From Vibrio sp. CB1-14 (GTDB lineage: Bacteria; Pseudomonadota; Gammaproteobacteria; Enterobacterales; Vibrionaceae): a stretch of 64,000 nt of DNA. Every line of letters starts with the position of its first letter. Position 1 is the stretch's first letter. Positions 63,102 to 64,000 of this stretch are shown piece after piece. The notes below the pieces were generated by a model. That model worked only from the letters and a program-made list of their open reading frames with translations. It searched no databases and was not told the origin of the DNA. Made by a program: the position numbers and the translations under genes. The stretch lies in contig NZ_CP115920.1 of the NCBI RefSeq assembly GCF_040412085.2, positions 1,736,001 through 1,800,000 on the forward strand, given 5' to 3'.

Positions 63102-63722
63102 TTAGCCAAAAAACAACCAAACACCAACGCCACACATGAGTGTGCCTGCGATGCGATTCATGGTTCGCACATTGTTGGCGTTACCCAGGGTGCGTTTTAA
63201 ACCTTTGCCTCCGGTTGCATATATTGTCATGCAAACGAATTCGCTGACTAAGATAATCGCAAGCATCATGGAGACCTGGCCAAACATTGACTTGGATTGA
63301 TCGATAAAGGGTGGAAGCAGTGAAATCATGAAAGCCCAGCCTTTAGGGTTGGCGATGGCCGTGACAAAGCCTTGTACAACAAGATCCCAATCGTTGTGAC
63401 GTGACGATTGCTCAACTTCGGATGTGATGGCGAGTTTGCCGCGTGAACGCCACATTTGAATGCCTAGATAGAAGAGGTAAGTCGCACCTACTGCTTTGAA
63501 AATAGTGAACACTTCTGGATATCTCAGCATTACTGCCGCGATACCTAAAATAGCCGCTAAAGCAACAACCGCAACGCCCAAAAGCTCACCAATCATCATC
63601 CACAAGGTGCGACGATAACCGATGCTCATACCCATAGTAAGGGCGAGCGTCATGCACATACCTGGAGTAATAGATACAAAGAAAAAGGTGGGGATGAATA
63701 TTGTCAGTGTAGCCCAGTCCAT
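63102..63722 (-). CDS. LysE-family amino acid/metabolite exporter
   Basis: The 206-residue protein has about six hydrophobic segments and the LysE/RhtB pattern: FFFVSITPGMCMTLALTMGM, VGATYLFYLGIQMWRSR and VQGFVTAIANPKGWAFMISL. Family members export amino acids or related small molecules; the substrate is unknown. I chose the ATG at 63722; a TTG nine codons upstream is not supported by a ribosome-binding site. A degenerate copy of its 3' part lies directly downstream. Confidence 0.85.
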   Translation of the reverse strand: MDWATLTIFIPTFFFVSITPGMCMTLALTMGMSIGYRRTLWMMIGELLGVAVVALAAILGIAAVMLRYPEVFTIFKAVGATYLFYLGIQMWRSRGKLAITSEVEQSSRHNDWDLVVQGFVTAIANPKGWAFMISLLPPFIDQSKSMFGQVSMMLAIILVSEFVCMTIYATGGKGLKRTLGNANNVRTMNRIAGTLMCGVGVWLFFG

Positions 63723-64000
63723 AGTGTTACTTTTCAAAATATTGAACAATTCGGCTATTAATATCAGAGAATCCGTGACAGAACTATCACTTTGTTAAAC
63801 AGAATGGAATATTTTTAGCGGCCTCCGGCTTGGAGATAAATAAAGGGTTAGTGCGGCGTAAAGGATAAAATAAGGCTCGGTGGTTAAATAATAGACAGAT
63901 TGCCTGTACGATCAGAATGAAGCCAAATGATAACACTTTGACATACAAGGTGTTTACATTCATTGTTGGTGAGCTACCCAATAACGTACACAGGAATCTA

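Noticed and set aside
63787-63981. Possible 64-residue minus-strand gene at the right edge
   Set aside because: No ribosome-binding site or family signature; it may be chance.

Overview
The window looks like part of a Vibrio chromosome, and I infer the second chromosome from recalled synteny of tnaA, nirBD and the long GAPDH. The evidence is the gene content: Vibrio-style long PurC, a TnaC leader with tnaA-tnaB-ridA, nirBDC-cobA, two Tad/Flp pilus loci, DUF3334, DUF3581 and DUF2786 proteins. I see no rRNA, tRNA, transposase, integrase or CRISPR array.

Left part (1-18250): housekeeping and small accessory genes. NAD-malic enzyme runs leftward, divergent from a DEAH-box HrpA/HrpB-like helicase. 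A small hypothetical gene follows, then purC with a PurR operator, sulA with a LexA box, a four-cysteine mini-protein, a membrane Sel1/J-domain protein, a DUF2786 protein, a 20-bp tandem repeat block with a perfect hairpin, a CheX-like DUF3334 protein, the ydiJ-type D-2-hydroxyglutarate dehydrogenase, an ICMT-like methyltransferase, a DUF3581 protein, an MFS transporter, and an overlapping pair of lipoproteins (DUF333 and alpha/beta hydrolase).

Middle part (18251-28212): a tryptophan utilisation cluster. It has a TnaC arrest peptide whose key-residue spacing matches E. coli, five perfect 16-bp repeats in the tnaC-tnaA gap, tnaA, a TnaB/Mtr permease and a RidA-family imine deaminase. Then come a Fur-box-preceded siderophore-interacting reductase, a GAPDH with a long N-terminal extension, a GH13 amylase lipoprotein and a LysR regulator.

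Pilus region (28213-55941): two complete but differently ordered Tad loci lie side by side. Tad1 (28696-40468) follows the classic order flp-tadV-rcpC-rcpA-lipoprotein-tadZ-A-B-C-D-E-F-G plus an OmpA-like protein. A secreted coiled-coil protein and a leftward AraC-type regulator separate it from Tad2. Tad2 (43505-54917, with tadD to 55941) has its own Flp pilin, prepilin peptidase, CpaB, secretin, minor pilins, TadZ, TadA, TadB, TadC and TadD. It also has a non-canonical wHTH-AAA+ ATPase and a Tad-domain protein without a von Willebrand domain. Each locus should assemble its own thin fibre: pilin is processed by its own TadV, polymerised by TadA/B/C and exported through its own secretin.

Right part (55942-64000): a DUF4382 lipoprotein and a small charged secreted protein, then the assimilatory/detoxifying nitrite reductase cluster nirB-nirD-nirC-cobA (leftward). 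Its promoter carries an FNR site and a NarL/NarP-type site whose centres are 28 bp apart. Last come a decayed lysE-family pseudogene and its intact paralogue.
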